Assembly (NCBI GenBank): GCA_964618075.1
Contig: CAZTZO010000003.1
Coordinates: 56,973 to 120,972 of the forward strand
Direction: 5' to 3'
DNA from: CAYTMY01 sp964618075
GTDB lineage: Bacteria; Bacillota; Clostridia; Eubacteriales; Anaerofustaceae
Length of the DNA: 64,000 nt
Every line of letters starts with the position of its first letter. Within the stretch, counting starts at the first letter, position 1. The notes beneath the pieces are model-generated. The model was not told the DNA's origin and did no database searches. It saw only the letters and a program-made list of their open reading frames with translations. A program made the translations under genes and the position numbers. Positions 8,960-18,427 of this stretch are shown here, one piece after another.

Positions 8960-9562
8960 TTATGACAAAATCAATGTGTAAAGATATGTTATCGCCGGAT
9001 ACAGTATAACATCAAGCGCGCCGATAAAGTAAAGAATTATTAAAATGAAGTACATGTACTTCTGATATTTGTAAAAGAACGCTTCCCATTTTACGGGCAA
9101 TATGGAAGCGAATATCTTTGAGCCGTCAAGCGGAGGAAACGGAAGTATGTTAAATATGCCGTATCCGAGATTGAGCCTTGTAAATAATAACAAAAACATT
9201 ATAAGATAGTCGTTGAAACCGAGTGAATAGAAAAATACCGCAAGCCTTCCCGCTATTACGGCAAAAATCAGGTTTGTAATCGGGCCCGCAATGCTTACAA
9301 TAATCATACCTTTTTTGCGTTCTCTAAAATTGTTCGGGTTTATCGGTACAGGCTTTGCCCAGCCTATACGCATTACTATAAGCATGACAAGACCGATAAC
9401 ATCAATATGCTTTAATGGGTTTAATGTCAGTCTGCCGCTTCTCTTTGCCGTATCGTCACCCAAAAGAAGCGCACTGTAGCCGTGCGCACATTCATGCAGC
9501 GTTATGGATATAAGCGAAGCAACAGCCATCATCGCATAATAAATGATGTTATCAGTATTCAT
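8960..9562 (-). CDS. Site-2 protease family membrane metalloprotease (M50)
   Basis: Integral membrane zinc metalloprotease of about 200 residues, the short M50 form often found upstream of scpA. The metal site is HECAH (residue ~24) in the first membrane helix, and the second conserved motif NILPFPPLDG lies at ~138-147, giving the third zinc ligand (Asp). Five to six hydrophobic segments are visible. No PDZ domain is present, unlike RseP/SpoIVFB-type longer members. It is 7 bases downstream of lysA and 11 bases upstream of scpA, so it is part of that operon. The substrate is unknown; roles in regulated intramembrane proteolysis are typical of the family. Confidence 0.9.
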   Translation of the reverse strand: MNTDNIIYYAMMAVASLISITLHECAHGYSALLLGDDTAKRSGRLTLNPLKHIDVIGLVMLIVMRIGWAKPVPINPNNFRERKKGMIIVSIAGPITNLIFAVIAGRLAVFFYSLGFNDYLIMFLLLFTRLNLGYGIFNILPFPPLDGSKIFASILPVKWEAFFYKYQKYMYFILIILYFIGALDVILYPAITYLYTLILS

Positions 9563-9569
9563 ATATTTT

Positions 9570-10841
9570 TTACAGCCACGAGGGTATCACGTCGTTGGCT
9601 GCGATCCTCTCGTAAGAATCTCTTTCCACGATTACTTCGGCTTTATCGTCCTTTAAAAGCACTACGCTGGGCTTGGCAAGTCTGTTGTAATTGCTTGCCA
9701 TAGAGTAGTTGTATGCGCCTGTGTTGAATACGGCAAGTATATCGCCGCTTTTGCATTTAGGCAAAAGAATATCCGTTATTAGAGTATCTGTTTCGCAGCA
9801 CTTTCCGCTTACGGTCACAAGGTCGTTTTCTTCCTCGTCATATCTGTTTGCAACAACAGCGTGATGTACGGCGTTATAAAGCGCAGGACGCGGATTGTCC
9901 GCCATTCCTCCGTCTACGCTTATGTATTTTCTTATAAACGGTATTTCCTTTACTGTGCCGACGGTATAAAGCGTTATCCCTGCCGGACCGACTATATATC
10001 TTCCTGGCTCCACGATTATTTTCGGCTTGTTTATATTCAGCTCCGAGCATTGTTTGTCGAGCGTTTCGCAAAGCAGTGTCGTGTATTCGTTTAAATCAAA
10101 TACATCATCATCCTGCAAATAGTTTATGCCGAAGCCTCCGCCTAGGTTTAGCTCCTTTATTTCCACTCCCATTTCCTTTATGTTGAAGATAATCTCAAGC
10201 ATGGCGTTTGCAGCTATCTGGAAGGGCTTAGGTGAATATATCTGTGAACCGATATGACAATGTAAGCCGGTTAGATTTAAATTTGAGCTGTCGAGAACGC
10301 TTCTTACAGCTCTTGTACTCATTGATATAGGTATGCCGAACTTCGAGTCTATTCTGCCCGTTTGTATATATTCATGCGTATGCGCTTCGACGCCCGGTGA
10401 AAGCCTGAGGTGTACGTTTACGGTGCTGTTTTGCTCCTTGGCTATTTTATTTACAAAGAGTATTTCGCTAAGGCTGTCAATGGTTATCGTGCCCACCTTA
10501 GCCTGTATTGCCTCTGTTATTTCTTTTTTTGATTTATTGCTTCCGTGCATTGTAATATCGGCAGGGTCAAAGCCCGCCAAAAGTGCCGTATATAATTCTC
10601 CGCCCGAAACAACGTCAAGATGAAGTCCGTTTTCCTTTGCTATCCTGCACATTGCGGTGTTTATGAATGCTTTTCCCGCATAGTTGATGCAATAATCTAT
10701 TCCCTGCGTTTCAAACGCCGTTTTGATTGCAGATATCGCTCGTTCTATTCTGTTTTGGCTCATTACATAAAGCGGCGTGCCGAATTTTTCCGCCAGCTCT
10801 ACAGTGTCGTGTCCTTCAAAAATCAAATGTCCGTTTGACAT
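9570..10841 (-). CDS. lysA: Diaminopimelate decarboxylase
   Basis: PLP-dependent decarboxylase making L-lysine from meso-diaminopimelate, the last step of lysine synthesis. At 423 residues it has the family length. The PLP lysine is in NYAGKAF (residue ~55). The phosphate-binding Gly-rich loop is NLGGGFGI, preceded by HCHIGSQI. The C-terminal domain has EPGRYIVGPAG and the partner-subunit Cys in SGKCCETDTL. The ATG at 10841 follows GGGGGATT. An A+T-rich upstream region has a TATAAT -10 (10884-10889) with only a weak -35. I looked for a lysine riboswitch, but the leader is too short. First gene of the operon with the M50 protease and scpAB. Confidence 0.96.
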   Translation of the reverse strand: MSNGHLIFEGHDTVELAEKFGTPLYVMSQNRIERAISAIKTAFETQGIDYCINYAGKAFINTAMCRIAKENGLHLDVVSGGELYTALLAGFDPADITMHGSNKSKKEITEAIQAKVGTITIDSLSEILFVNKIAKEQNSTVNVHLRLSPGVEAHTHEYIQTGRIDSKFGIPISMSTRAVRSVLDSSNLNLTGLHCHIGSQIYSPKPFQIAANAMLEIIFNIKEMGVEIKELNLGGGFGINYLQDDDVFDLNEYTTLLCETLDKQCSELNINKPKIIVEPGRYIVGPAGITLYTVGTVKEIPFIRKYISVDGGMADNPRPALYNAVHHAVVANRYDEEENDLVTVSGKCCETDTLITDILLPKCKSGDILAVFNTGAYNYSMASNYNRLAKPSVVLLKDDKAEVIVERDSYERIAANDVIPSWL

Positions 10842-11004
10842 ATAATCCCCCGATGAATGCTTTTTAATAAAATATATTTATTTATTATATCAAAGCTATG
10901 TGAATTAAATAAATTTATTTGCCTTATTTTTTATTAATTAACGCTTTAATTGCAATTATTTGGTATTATTGTTAGCGTAGTTTAAAAACAAACGGAGAAA
11001 TATT

Positions 11005-11769
11005 GTGAGAATAAACAGATATATAGCTTTATGCGGCGCTTCTTCCAGAAGGAAAGCGGACGAGCTTATACTATCGGGTAAGGTTGAGTTAAACGGTGTA
11101 ACAGTGAACGAGCCCGGAATAGATATCAACGAAAAGAAAGACACTCTCAAGGTAAACGGCGTTTTACTAAAGCCGTCAGAAGAAAAGGTATATTATATAC
11201 TCAATAAGCCGAGGGATGTTTTGTGTGCCTGCGTAAGCGATCACGGTGAAAAGACAGTGGTTGAGTTGGTGAACGACGAACACAGACTCTTTCCCGTCGG
11301 AAGGCTTGATAAGGACAGCGAGGGACTGATCTTTTTAACGAACGACGGTGATTTCGCCTACAAACTTACTCATCCGAAGTTTGAAAAGAGCAAGAAGTAT
11401 CTGGCTCTTTTAAAGGGAAGCGTTGATGACAAGGATTTAAAAAAGCTCTCTAAGGGCGTTGATCTTGACGGTAAAAAAGCCGCCGCAAGAAAGGTAGTAT
11501 TAAAAAAACAGATAAGGGACAACAGCCTTGTTGAAATAACCTTAAGCGAAGGGCGAAACCGTCAGATACGCAGAATGTGTGAGATTATCGGTCATCCAGT
11601 TATTAACCTAAAACGCACGGAGGAAGCCGGAATAACCTTGGGGGAGCTTAAAAGCTCAGAATACAGGCTTTTAACTCATAGCGAAGTAAAAAAATGTATG
11701 CAGGATGAAAGAAAACCCGTAAAGCAGACGAGTAAACCGCTTCATAGCAGTAAGCTTAAACAAAAATAA
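11005..11769 (+). CDS. Ribosomal large-subunit pseudouridine synthase, RsuA/RluB family
   Basis: Modifies uridines in rRNA to pseudouridine. It has an N-terminal S4 RNA-binding domain (RINRYIALCGASSRRKADEL, residues 2-21) and the RsuA-type catalytic motif GRLDKDSEGLIFLTNDG, with the catalytic Asp at ~102. The late motif EGRNRQIRRM is also present. Length 254 with a basic Lys-rich tail (about 25 residues) fits RluB. The start is GTG at 11005, placed by the GGAGAAA ribosome site 5 bases upstream; the S4 domain begins immediately. Divergent from lysA. RluB and RsuA cannot be told apart with certainty by eye; the length favours RluB. Confidence 0.9.
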   Translation: MRINRYIALCGASSRRKADELILSGKVELNGVTVNEPGIDINEKKDTLKVNGVLLKPSEEKVYYILNKPRDVLCACVSDHGEKTVVELVNDEHRLFPVGRLDKDSEGLIFLTNDGDFAYKLTHPKFEKSKKYLALLKGSVDDKDLKKLSKGVDLDGKKAAARKVVLKKQIRDNSLVEITLSEGRNRQIRRMCEIIGHPVINLKRTEEAGITLGELKSSEYRLLTHSEVKKCMQDERKPVKQTSKPLHSSKLKQK

Positions 11770-11835
11770 GCTTGTCGGTATGTAAATATATGCATTATTT
11801 TAAGCTTACAATCTTGCTGCAAGAGTTAATAATTA

Positions 11836-11864
11836 TTTACATATTTTTTAAAATATGATATAGT
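11836..11864 (+). promoter_or_regulatory. Probable sigma-A promoter of the citrate synthase gene
   Basis: TTTACA and TATAGT 17 bases apart, about 60 bases before the start codon. The start has a good ribosome site (AGAGGGACGCT). Confidence 0.55.
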
Positions 11865-11922
11865 TTAGTTTCAATCGCATCGACTAAAAGGGTCGTGCTT
11901 ATATGAAAAAAAGAGGGACGCT

Positions 11923-13272
11923 ATGAATATATTTCCTAAACTTGACAGCTATGTGGATCTTTGCATGAAAAACGATCCTATAGACAACGAGCTTTTTGAG
12001 AAGTTTAAGGTCAACAGAGGTTTAAGAGACGCACAGGGAAGAGGAGTTCTCACGGGGCTTACGCATATTTCCGACATCTATTCTAAAAAGGAGATAGACG
12101 GCAAAACGCAGTACTGCGACGGTGCGCTTGCCTACAGGGGGATACCCATAGAAAAAATCGTTAACGGTTTTTACTCAGAGAAGCGCTTCGGCTTTGAGGA
12201 GGTAACGTATTTGCTGCTTTTCGGAGAGCTTCCAAATATTGATAAGCTTACTTCCTTTGAACAGCTGCTTGCCCAATACAGAACTCTGCCCACGGGCTTT
12301 GTTCGCGACGTAATAATGAAAGCACCGAGCGCCGACATGATGAACAGTCTTGCCAGAAGCGTTCTTACGATGCATTCCTATGACGATAAGGCGAATGATA
12401 TAGATGTTGCGAATGTACTGGGGCAATGCTTGCAGCTTATTGCGGTGTTTCCCTTGCTTGCGGTGTACGGCTATCATGCGCATATGCATTATCACTGCAA
12501 CGAAAGCATGTTTATTCACCTGCCTGATCCGACAAAATCGACAGCTGAAAATATCCTTCAGATGCTGCGAAGTGACCAGAAGTATACGGAGCTTGAGGCA
12601 AGAGTTCTTGATATGTCCCTTGTGCTTCACGCAGAGCATGGCGGAGGCAACAATTCGACTTTTACAACGCATGTGGTGACTTCAACGGGAACCGACACTT
12701 ACTCTGCGATAGCAGCGGCGCTTGCATCCCTTAAAGGGCCTCGTCACGGCGGAGCAAATATAAAAGCCAAAAGCATGATAGAGGAAATCAAGCTTAACGT
12801 GAAGGATTGGAAGGACGAGGACGAGATAGCCGCATATCTCGAAAAAATACTCGATTCACAGGCCTTTGATAAAACGGGTTTGATATACGGCTTCGGTCAT
12901 GCCATATATACTCTGTCAGACCCCAGAGAAAAGATTTTAAGAAGCTTTGTAGAGCAGCTCTCTACAGAGAAAAAAAGACACGATGAATTCGCTTTATATG
13001 CGAGCGTGGAAAAGCTTGCGCCTATACTTATGACAAAGCGCACCAATGCAACAAAACCAATATGCGCAAATATTGACTTTTACAGCGGCTTTGTTTACGA
13101 TATGATGGGCTTGCCGGAGGAGCTTTTTACTCCGATTTTTGCAATCGCCAGAATTTCGGGCTGGAGCGCTCATCGTTTAGAGGAGCTGTTAAATTCCGGA
13201 AAGCTGATACGTCCCGCTTATGAAAGTGTAAGCGCACAGAAGGAATATATAAAGCTTAAAGACAGAAAATAA
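11923..13272 (+). CDS. gltA: Citrate synthase (Si type)
   Basis: Condenses acetyl-CoA and oxaloacetate to citrate in the cytosol. The 449-residue chain has the family landmarks: YRGIPIEKI, the first active-site His region VLHAEHGGGNNSTF, GPRHGGANIKAKSM, YGFGHAIYTLSDPRE and the C-terminal arginine segment ARISGWSAHRLEE. It is somewhat longer than short bacterial forms, with an N-terminal extension of about 45 residues as in many Clostridia. No aconitase or isocitrate dehydrogenase gene is adjacent, so it probably feeds glutamate synthesis in an incomplete cycle. Together with the pyruvate carboxylase at 43.8 kb, which makes oxaloacetate, it supplies the first steps toward 2-oxoglutarate. A methylcitrate synthase is less likely, as no prp genes are near. 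Confidence 0.92.
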   Translation: MNIFPKLDSYVDLCMKNDPIDNELFEKFKVNRGLRDAQGRGVLTGLTHISDIYSKKEIDGKTQYCDGALAYRGIPIEKIVNGFYSEKRFGFEEVTYLLLFGELPNIDKLTSFEQLLAQYRTLPTGFVRDVIMKAPSADMMNSLARSVLTMHSYDDKANDIDVANVLGQCLQLIAVFPLLAVYGYHAHMHYHCNESMFIHLPDPTKSTAENILQMLRSDQKYTELEARVLDMSLVLHAEHGGGNNSTFTTHVVTSTGTDTYSAIAAALASLKGPRHGGANIKAKSMIEEIKLNVKDWKDEDEIAAYLEKILDSQAFDKTGLIYGFGHAIYTLSDPREKILRSFVEQLSTEKKRHDEFALYASVEKLAPILMTKRTNATKPICANIDFYSGFVYDMMGLPEELFTPIFAIARISGWSAHRLEELLNSGKLIRPAYESVSAQKEYIKLKDRK

Positions 13273-13280
13273 TTATAATA

Positions 13281-13306
13281 AATCCCCCGTATTAAACGGG
13301 GGATTT
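13281..13306. terminator. Bidirectional terminator shared by citrate synthase and GNAT genes
   Basis: Perfect stem AATCCCCCGT / ACGGGGGATT with a 6-base loop. The stop codon of the minus-strand GNAT gene (13292-13294) is inside the hairpin. Confidence 0.9.
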
Positions 13307-13819
13307 ATTTACGTCTGAAACTAAAAGTGAATACATCTTCATATCAAGTACGACTTTGTCTTTTACTGCGTTACTACGTAACGTGCCTTCGTATGAAAAG
13401 CCGTTTTTTTCCAATATGCGACAGGAAGCAGTGTTGTAAAAAAATGGCTCGGCAAATATACGCATGATGTCGGTATACTTAAAGATATAATCGCATATCT
13501 GTCTTACAGCGCTTGTGCCTACGCCTTTACTCCAATACTCCTGAGCAATATAATATCCAAGCTCGCCGGTATATTTATGAATATTATTCTGACGAAAAAC
13601 TCCGATTGAGCCGATAGCTTTGTCGTCTATACAAACAGCAAATGCATAAGCGCTGTTCTCTTTAGCCGAAAGCATGGAGTCTATGTATTGCAAAGCGTCT
13701 TGTTTTGTGTAGGGGTAGGGAAGACCATCGCGAAGATTTTTTAATATTGCGGGATTGTTGAGCGCTTTTGATAGGTCATCTGCGTCAGTTTTCTTCCACG
13801 CTCTGAGTGTGCATTCCAT
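13292..13819 (-). CDS. GNAT-family N-acetyltransferase (RimJ/RimL-like)
   Basis: Cytosolic acetyl-CoA-dependent acetyltransferase of 175 residues. The N-terminus (LRAWKKTDADDLSKALNNP) and the core acetyl-CoA pyrophosphate loop region YWSKGVGTSAVRQICDY (residues ~90-106) followed by RIFAEPFFYNTASCRILEKNGF are those of the RimJ/RimL-type GNAT subfamily, which acetylates protein N-termini or small amines. The ATG at 13819 follows AAGGAGTATTTAAAA. It is the last gene of the response regulator-kinase-pcrA operon. The substrate cannot be told from sequence. Confidence 0.88.
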   Translation of the reverse strand: MECTLRAWKKTDADDLSKALNNPAILKNLRDGLPYPYTKQDALQYIDSMLSAKENSAYAFAVCIDDKAIGSIGVFRQNNIHKYTGELGYYIAQEYWSKGVGTSAVRQICDYIFKYTDIMRIFAEPFFYNTASCRILEKNGFSYEGTLRSNAVKDKVVLDMKMYSLLVSDVNKSPV

Positions 13820-13838
13820 TTTTAAATACTCCTTATAT

Positions 13839-14834
13839 TTAAAGATAATTTACAATGTTTTCGGGGCGTTTCCCCTTACTTACCGCTATGATATTATTCC
13901 ATACGGTCGAATGCATCTTTAAAAACGCCTTTTCGCTTATACCGCCTATATGAGGTGAGAACGTGATCTTGCCCGAAATATTTTCAGGCAGGCTTATCAT
14001 TTCATTGTCCGCCGTTACCGGTTCGGGGCTTATCGTATCAAGACCGCAGCCGTATAGCTTGCTGCATGAGAGTGCTCGTATCAATGCCTGTTGATTTACT
14101 ATTTCTCCTCGCGCCGTGTTTATAAAAATTGCCCCGTTTTTCATTGAAGCAAATTTTTTATCGTCCATGAAATGATATGTTTCTTTATTTGAGGGTATAT
14201 GCATACTTATTATGTCGCATTCGGAAAGCAACTCGTCTAAGGGCATATAGCTTATGTTTAGCTCCTTTTCGCTTTGGCTGTCTAATTTGTGGCGTGAATA
14301 GTAAAACACAGGACAACCGAAGCCGGTGAGCATTTTTGCTACTTTCTTTGCAATGGCGCCCATGCCTATTAAGCCTACCTTCTGAGTGGAAAGCTCTCTT
14401 AAACCCTCGAGAGACCAAGCCGCTTTTGCTTCTATTTGGTGAGCCGAACGAACCATATAATCCGCGCGCACTTCTTTTTTCAGAACGGCTAAAATAAGCA
14501 TTATCGTTTGTTCCGCGACCGCCCCGCTGTTTGCCGCAGTGTTGTTGCAGACAAATATCCCCTTATTAGCGGCAGCAAGAGTGTCTATTCTGTCGTAACC
14601 CACACCCTCCGAATGAATTATCTTTAAATCGGGCAGCTTTTCCATCAGCTCGGCGCTCACCGGTTCTATGGCGTCGGCAAAAATCGCAAAAGCGCCTTTT
14701 CCCATTTCAGCAAGTATGTCGGTATTTTTTTCATATTCAGAGAATACAAGCTCAAAATCCTTCGGAAGGCTCTTTAAATCGTAAAAACGCTCCACTCGTT
14801 GCTTTAAAGTCATAACAAGTATTTTTTTCATCAT
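13839..14834 (-). CDS. D-isomer-specific 2-hydroxyacid dehydrogenase
   Basis: NAD-dependent oxidoreductase of the phosphoglycerate/lactate dehydrogenase family, about 331 residues. It shows the Rossmann loop GLIGMGAIAKKVAKML, the substrate Arg in INTARGEIVNQQAL, and the catalytic Glu and His in ...DTISPEP... and FSPHIGGIS. The frame is open further upstream to an ATG at 14849 that overlaps the pcrA stop. However, AAAGGACGG is well spaced for the ATG at 14834, and the protein then starts MMKKILVMTLKQ, so 14834 (or 14831) is preferred. There is no regulatory ACT domain, so it is not a classical long SerA. The substrate is unknown; glycerate, lactate and hydroxypyruvate are possibilities. Confidence 0.85.
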   Translation of the reverse strand: MMKKILVMTLKQRVERFYDLKSLPKDFELVFSEYEKNTDILAEMGKGAFAIFADAIEPVSAELMEKLPDLKIIHSEGVGYDRIDTLAAANKGIFVCNNTAANSGAVAEQTIMLILAVLKKEVRADYMVRSAHQIEAKAAWSLEGLRELSTQKVGLIGMGAIAKKVAKMLTGFGCPVFYYSRHKLDSQSEKELNISYMPLDELLSECDIISMHIPSNKETYHFMDDKKFASMKNGAIFINTARGEIVNQQALIRALSCSKLYGCGLDTISPEPVTADNEMISLPENISGKITFSPHIGGISEKAFLKMHSTVWNNIIAVSKGKRPENIVNYL

Positions 14835-14845
14835 TATCCGTCCTT

Positions 14846-17086
14846 TCATTCTACCTTTGTTATATCCGCATATCCTTCTATCATCTTTTTTATTCCCAAT
14901 CCTGCAAACGCCACGCTTATTATACTGTCCTGCATGGAATCATTTATTTCTATTACAGTGCCAATCCCCCATTTTGGGTGCTTTATCCTGTCGCCTGCTT
15001 TGAGCGAGGCAAAACGAAGAGTAGAGGCGTTAGCAACTTTTTTATCAGTATCGGCTTTCTTTGCATAGAAGCTCTGAAAAGACGCTTTCGGATAGGGAGC
15101 GGCAACAAAGTCATCGTTGAAATATTCATTTTTCTTCTGCTTGTAATTGTCGAAAATAGTATCTCTTGCGTCTGTAAGCTCCATAGGCAGCTCATACAAA
15201 AACCGCGACGGTCTTGTTTCGCGCGTCTGTCCATAGGCACGACGGATAACTGCAAAGCTTAAGTACAGCTTTTCCATTGCACGCGTTATTGCAACATAAC
15301 ATAGTCTTCTTTCCTCTTCCAAATCCGTTTCGTTCTCGCACGCCTGAGGGGTGGGGAAAAGTCCCTCCTCAACGCCGCTTATAAACACGCAGCCAAACTC
15401 AAGTCCCTTGGAATTATGTATGCTCATAAGCAGCACCTGTCCGCTCTCATCATCAATGCTGTCGCTTCCCGCTATTAAAGCCGCATTTTCCAGAAACGCT
15501 CTTAATGAAGTATCCTCGCTGTTGGCTTCGAAATCGGCGGCAGCGTTTATCAATTCGTTTATATTTTGTCTTCTGTTATCGAAGCTCTCTATATCGTTCT
15601 TTTTAAGAAAATCAATATACGAGCTTTCTTCCACTGCGCACTTTACGGCTTGTTCAAGCCCTTCATTTTTCTCTGCCGTGTTTATCGAAGATATGACAGA
15701 GTAGAATTCTTCAAGAGATTGGGCGGCGCTTTTCTTTAAAGTGGGTATGGTTGAAGCGTTTTCTAAGCAGCTTATAATATCGCTGTTTTTGAACGCGGCA
15801 TATTCCGTTATTTTGTCTATTGTGCTCTGACCGATTTTACGCCTCGGCACGGATACGGCTCTGGCAAAAGAAATGCTGTCAAATGGATTCACTGCACATC
15901 TGAGATATGCCATTATATCCTTTACTTCCGCACGCTCATAAAATCGGGTGCCCTTTACAATCTGGTAGGGTATGCCTGAGCGTATCATGCTTTCCTCTAT
16001 AACTCTGGACTGTGCGTTCGTTCGGTACAAAATGACTATTTTATTATAGGGATAGTTCTCGTTTTGGTGGATTTTTTTTATTTCCTCGGCAATATGCTCG
16101 CCCTCGTCCAAATCTCTGTAATTTTCGATGATATGAATCGCTTCTCCGCCTTTTTTATCAGTCCAAAGCTTTTTGCCCATGCGTGATTTATTGTTTTCAA
16201 TGAGCTTATTTGCCGTGTTGAGGATATTGGAGGTACTTCTGTAATTCTGCTCAAGCTTAACGACGACAGCGTTTGGGAAGTCCTGCTCGAATTCCAAGAT
16301 ATTCCTTATATCAGCTCCGCGAAAACCGTATATGCTTTGGTCGTCGTCGCCGCATACGCAAATATTTTTATATTTTTTTGCTATCAGAGAAATTATCTCG
16401 TATTGCAGTCTGTTTGTGTCCTGATATTCGTCCACCAAAACATGAACAAAGCGGTTCTGGTAATAGGAAAGAACCTCAGCGTCCTGCTTGAGTAAAATTA
16501 GCGTGTTGAGCAGCAGATCGTCAAAATCCATGGCGTTGTTTTCTTTGAGCTTTTTCATATATAAGCTGTAAACCTCTGAAGTTTTCTCTGCTCTGAAGTC
16601 GTTAGCATAGCTGTTAAGAAAATCCTTGGGTAACACCGCATCGTTTTTTGCGCGCGAAATTGACGAGCGTATGGCGTTAAGGCTCAGAGCTCTTGTGTCA
16701 ATGTTTAATTCTTCAAGGCATTGCTTTAAAAGGTTCTTCGAATCACCCTCGTCGTATATGGTAAAGCTTTGTTCAAAGCCTATCGTGCGAGCGTGTATCC
16801 TGAGTATTCTGGCACATATGGAGTGAAACGTTCCCATCCACATCTCGTCTATATATTCTATCCCGAAGGCGGCTATTCTCTCTTTCATCTCGCCTGCAGC
16901 CTTATTCGTAAAGGTAAGAGCCAAAATCTGATACGGCTTGATATCAGTAGTCGTAAGTATGTAGGCGATCCTGTATATAATGGTTCTCGTTTTACCGCTG
17001 CCTGCTCCTGCAAGTATTAATAAAGGCCCGCTTGTATTTTTTACAGCTTGTTGTTGTTTGTCGTTTAATTGTGATAAAAGCTCCAT
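14846..17086 (-). CDS. pcrA: ATP-dependent DNA helicase PcrA/UvrD
   Basis: Superfamily 1A 3'-5' DNA helicase of 746 residues, essential in Gram-positives for repair and for clearing RecA filaments. Visible motifs: Q motif LNDKQQQAV (7-15), Walker A AGAGSGKT (~27), motif Ia LTFTNKAAGEMKERI, Walker B VDEYQDTN, motif III GDDDQSIYGFRGAD, motif IV LEQNYRSTSNI, motif V MSIHNSKGLEF and motif VI EERRLCYVAITRA. The C-terminal tail ends in the PcrA-type domain (GDRIKHPKWGIGTVIEI), which binds RNA polymerase. The start ATG abuts the stop codon of the histidine kinase gene, so it is part of that operon. Confidence 0.96.
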   Translation of the reverse strand: MELLSQLNDKQQQAVKNTSGPLLILAGAGSGKTRTIIYRIAYILTTTDIKPYQILALTFTNKAAGEMKERIAAFGIEYIDEMWMGTFHSICARILRIHARTIGFEQSFTIYDEGDSKNLLKQCLEELNIDTRALSLNAIRSSISRAKNDAVLPKDFLNSYANDFRAEKTSEVYSLYMKKLKENNAMDFDDLLLNTLILLKQDAEVLSYYQNRFVHVLVDEYQDTNRLQYEIISLIAKKYKNICVCGDDDQSIYGFRGADIRNILEFEQDFPNAVVVKLEQNYRSTSNILNTANKLIENNKSRMGKKLWTDKKGGEAIHIIENYRDLDEGEHIAEEIKKIHQNENYPYNKIVILYRTNAQSRVIEESMIRSGIPYQIVKGTRFYERAEVKDIMAYLRCAVNPFDSISFARAVSVPRRKIGQSTIDKITEYAAFKNSDIISCLENASTIPTLKKSAAQSLEEFYSVISSINTAEKNEGLEQAVKCAVEESSYIDFLKKNDIESFDNRRQNINELINAAADFEANSEDTSLRAFLENAALIAGSDSIDDESGQVLLMSIHNSKGLEFGCVFISGVEEGLFPTPQACENETDLEEERRLCYVAITRAMEKLYLSFAVIRRAYGQTRETRPSRFLYELPMELTDARDTIFDNYKQKKNEYFNDDFVAAPYPKASFQSFYAKKADTDKKVANASTLRFASLKAGDRIKHPKWGIGTVIEINDSMQDSIISVAFAGLGIKKMIEGYADITKVE

Positions 17087-18427
17087 TTATTCCTCGTTTA
17101 TTCTCGGCAGCGTTACACTCATTATTGTGCCTTCTCCCGGTTGGCTTGTCGCAGTAATATTTCCGTGATGCTCCTTTGCAATCTGCATGGCAATAGGCAG
17201 TCCGAGACCGCTTCCGCCTTCTCTTCGGCTTCGCGCCTTGTCCGCGCGGTAAAATCTGTCAAATATGTTTTTGAGGTCTTCCTTTGATATACCTATACCG
17301 TTATCCTGAATATCGACTTTTACGCTTGCTTGAAGCGTGGATAGAATTATTTTTACGCTCTTATTGTTAGGCGAATAATGAATAGAATTATCTATTATAT
17401 TGGAAAAGAGCAGCTTTAGCTGTGCTTCGTCTCCCGATACGAGCATTTTTTCATTTTTAGCCTTATCATAGACTGATATTTTTATACCTTTTTCTGCGGC
17501 AAGATCCTTAAATCTGGAGCGCATACTACGGCATATTTTTCGAATATCGACTGTTTCGTAATGCTCGTCAGGACTGCCTATATCCGCCTTGGCAATGATA
17601 AGCATCTTGTCAATAAGCTGCTGCATATATTCGGTTTCCTTATAGGCGTTGTCTATCCATTCCATCTGACTTTTAATACTTTCATCGGGGAAGCATTTCA
17701 CTGCGTCAAGATTAGTTTTCATTATGGTAACAGGCGTTCTCAACTCGTGCGAAGCATCGGCGACAAAATCCTTTTGTCTGTTCAGATTCTCCTGTATAGG
17801 CACTATTGAGCGCCCTGCAATAAAGTATCCGCTTATGAAAGAAAGACTAGCGCCTATGAGCATTGCAAGCAGAAGCACTTTAAGCAGCTTATCTGCCATG
17901 TTCTCCTGTGCGTTCATGTTTTGTACGGTTTGTATTATACGCATTTGTCCTGAGTCGTTTGCGAATACTGTCGTGCATACCCTTATGTTTACATCATTAT
18001 AGGAATAACGGTGAATAAAATATTTGCCGTCGCTTTCTTCTATGACCTTGGAGGATTGTGGGTCTGTTGTGAACATACTGTATCTTATTTTAGACAAGCT
18101 GTCGTAAGGCAGGTTGTATGCGCTTACGTATTCATATTCGTTAGAGTTTGAGTCCCAAACGCCGTAGCTGACTGATGAGTTCAAAAGCTTTTCCTTGAAA
18201 ACTATATATTCGTCAGAATACTCTGCGATGGCAGCGTCCGAAGCAGTTCCGTCGAACAGCGTAATGTAACGCTTTAAAAGATAAGCGTTGTTTATTAGCT
18301 CGTTGTCGGCATTATTGTTTGAATCCACCAATACCATAACATATACAAAAATAGCGATGCACATAAGTATCGTAAGCACTACTATAGTGTTCATAATGGT
18401 AAGCTTCAGCTTGATTTTATCGAGCAT
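17087..18427 (-). CDS. Sensor histidine kinase (two-component system)
   Basis: Membrane-bound sensor kinase of 446 residues. There are two membrane helices (residues ~8-32 and ~183-207) around an extracytoplasmic domain of ~150 residues with no recognised ligand fold. The kinase core has the H box DASHELRTPV (phosphorylated His ~226), N box FSNIIDNSIHYSPN, G1 DNGIGIS, F box IFDRFYRADK and G2 GGSGLGLPIA. No HAMP or PAS domain is clear, which is short for the WalK/PhoR group. It overlaps the response regulator gene by 11 bases, so the two proteins should be partners. The signal is unknown. Confidence 0.93.
   Translation of the reverse strand: MLDKIKLKLTIMNTIVVLTILMCIAIFVYVMVLVDSNNNADNELINNAYLLKRYITLFDGTASDAAIAEYSDEYIVFKEKLLNSSVSYGVWDSNSNEYEYVSAYNLPYDSLSKIRYSMFTTDPQSSKVIEESDGKYFIHRYSYNDVNIRVCTTVFANDSGQMRIIQTVQNMNAQENMADKLLKVLLLAMLIGASLSFISGYFIAGRSIVPIQENLNRQKDFVADASHELRTPVTIMKTNLDAVKCFPDESIKSQMEWIDNAYKETEYMQQLIDKMLIIAKADIGSPDEHYETVDIRKICRSMRSRFKDLAAEKGIKISVYDKAKNEKMLVSGDEAQLKLLFSNIIDNSIHYSPNNKSVKIILSTLQASVKVDIQDNGIGISKEDLKNIFDRFYRADKARSRREGGSGLGLPIAMQIAKEHHGNITATSQPGEGTIMSVTLPRINEE

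Noticed and set aside
10842..10960. Lysine riboswitch upstream of lysA
   Set aside because: The leader is only about 100 bases and strongly A+T-rich; the ~170-base conserved L box cannot be fitted.
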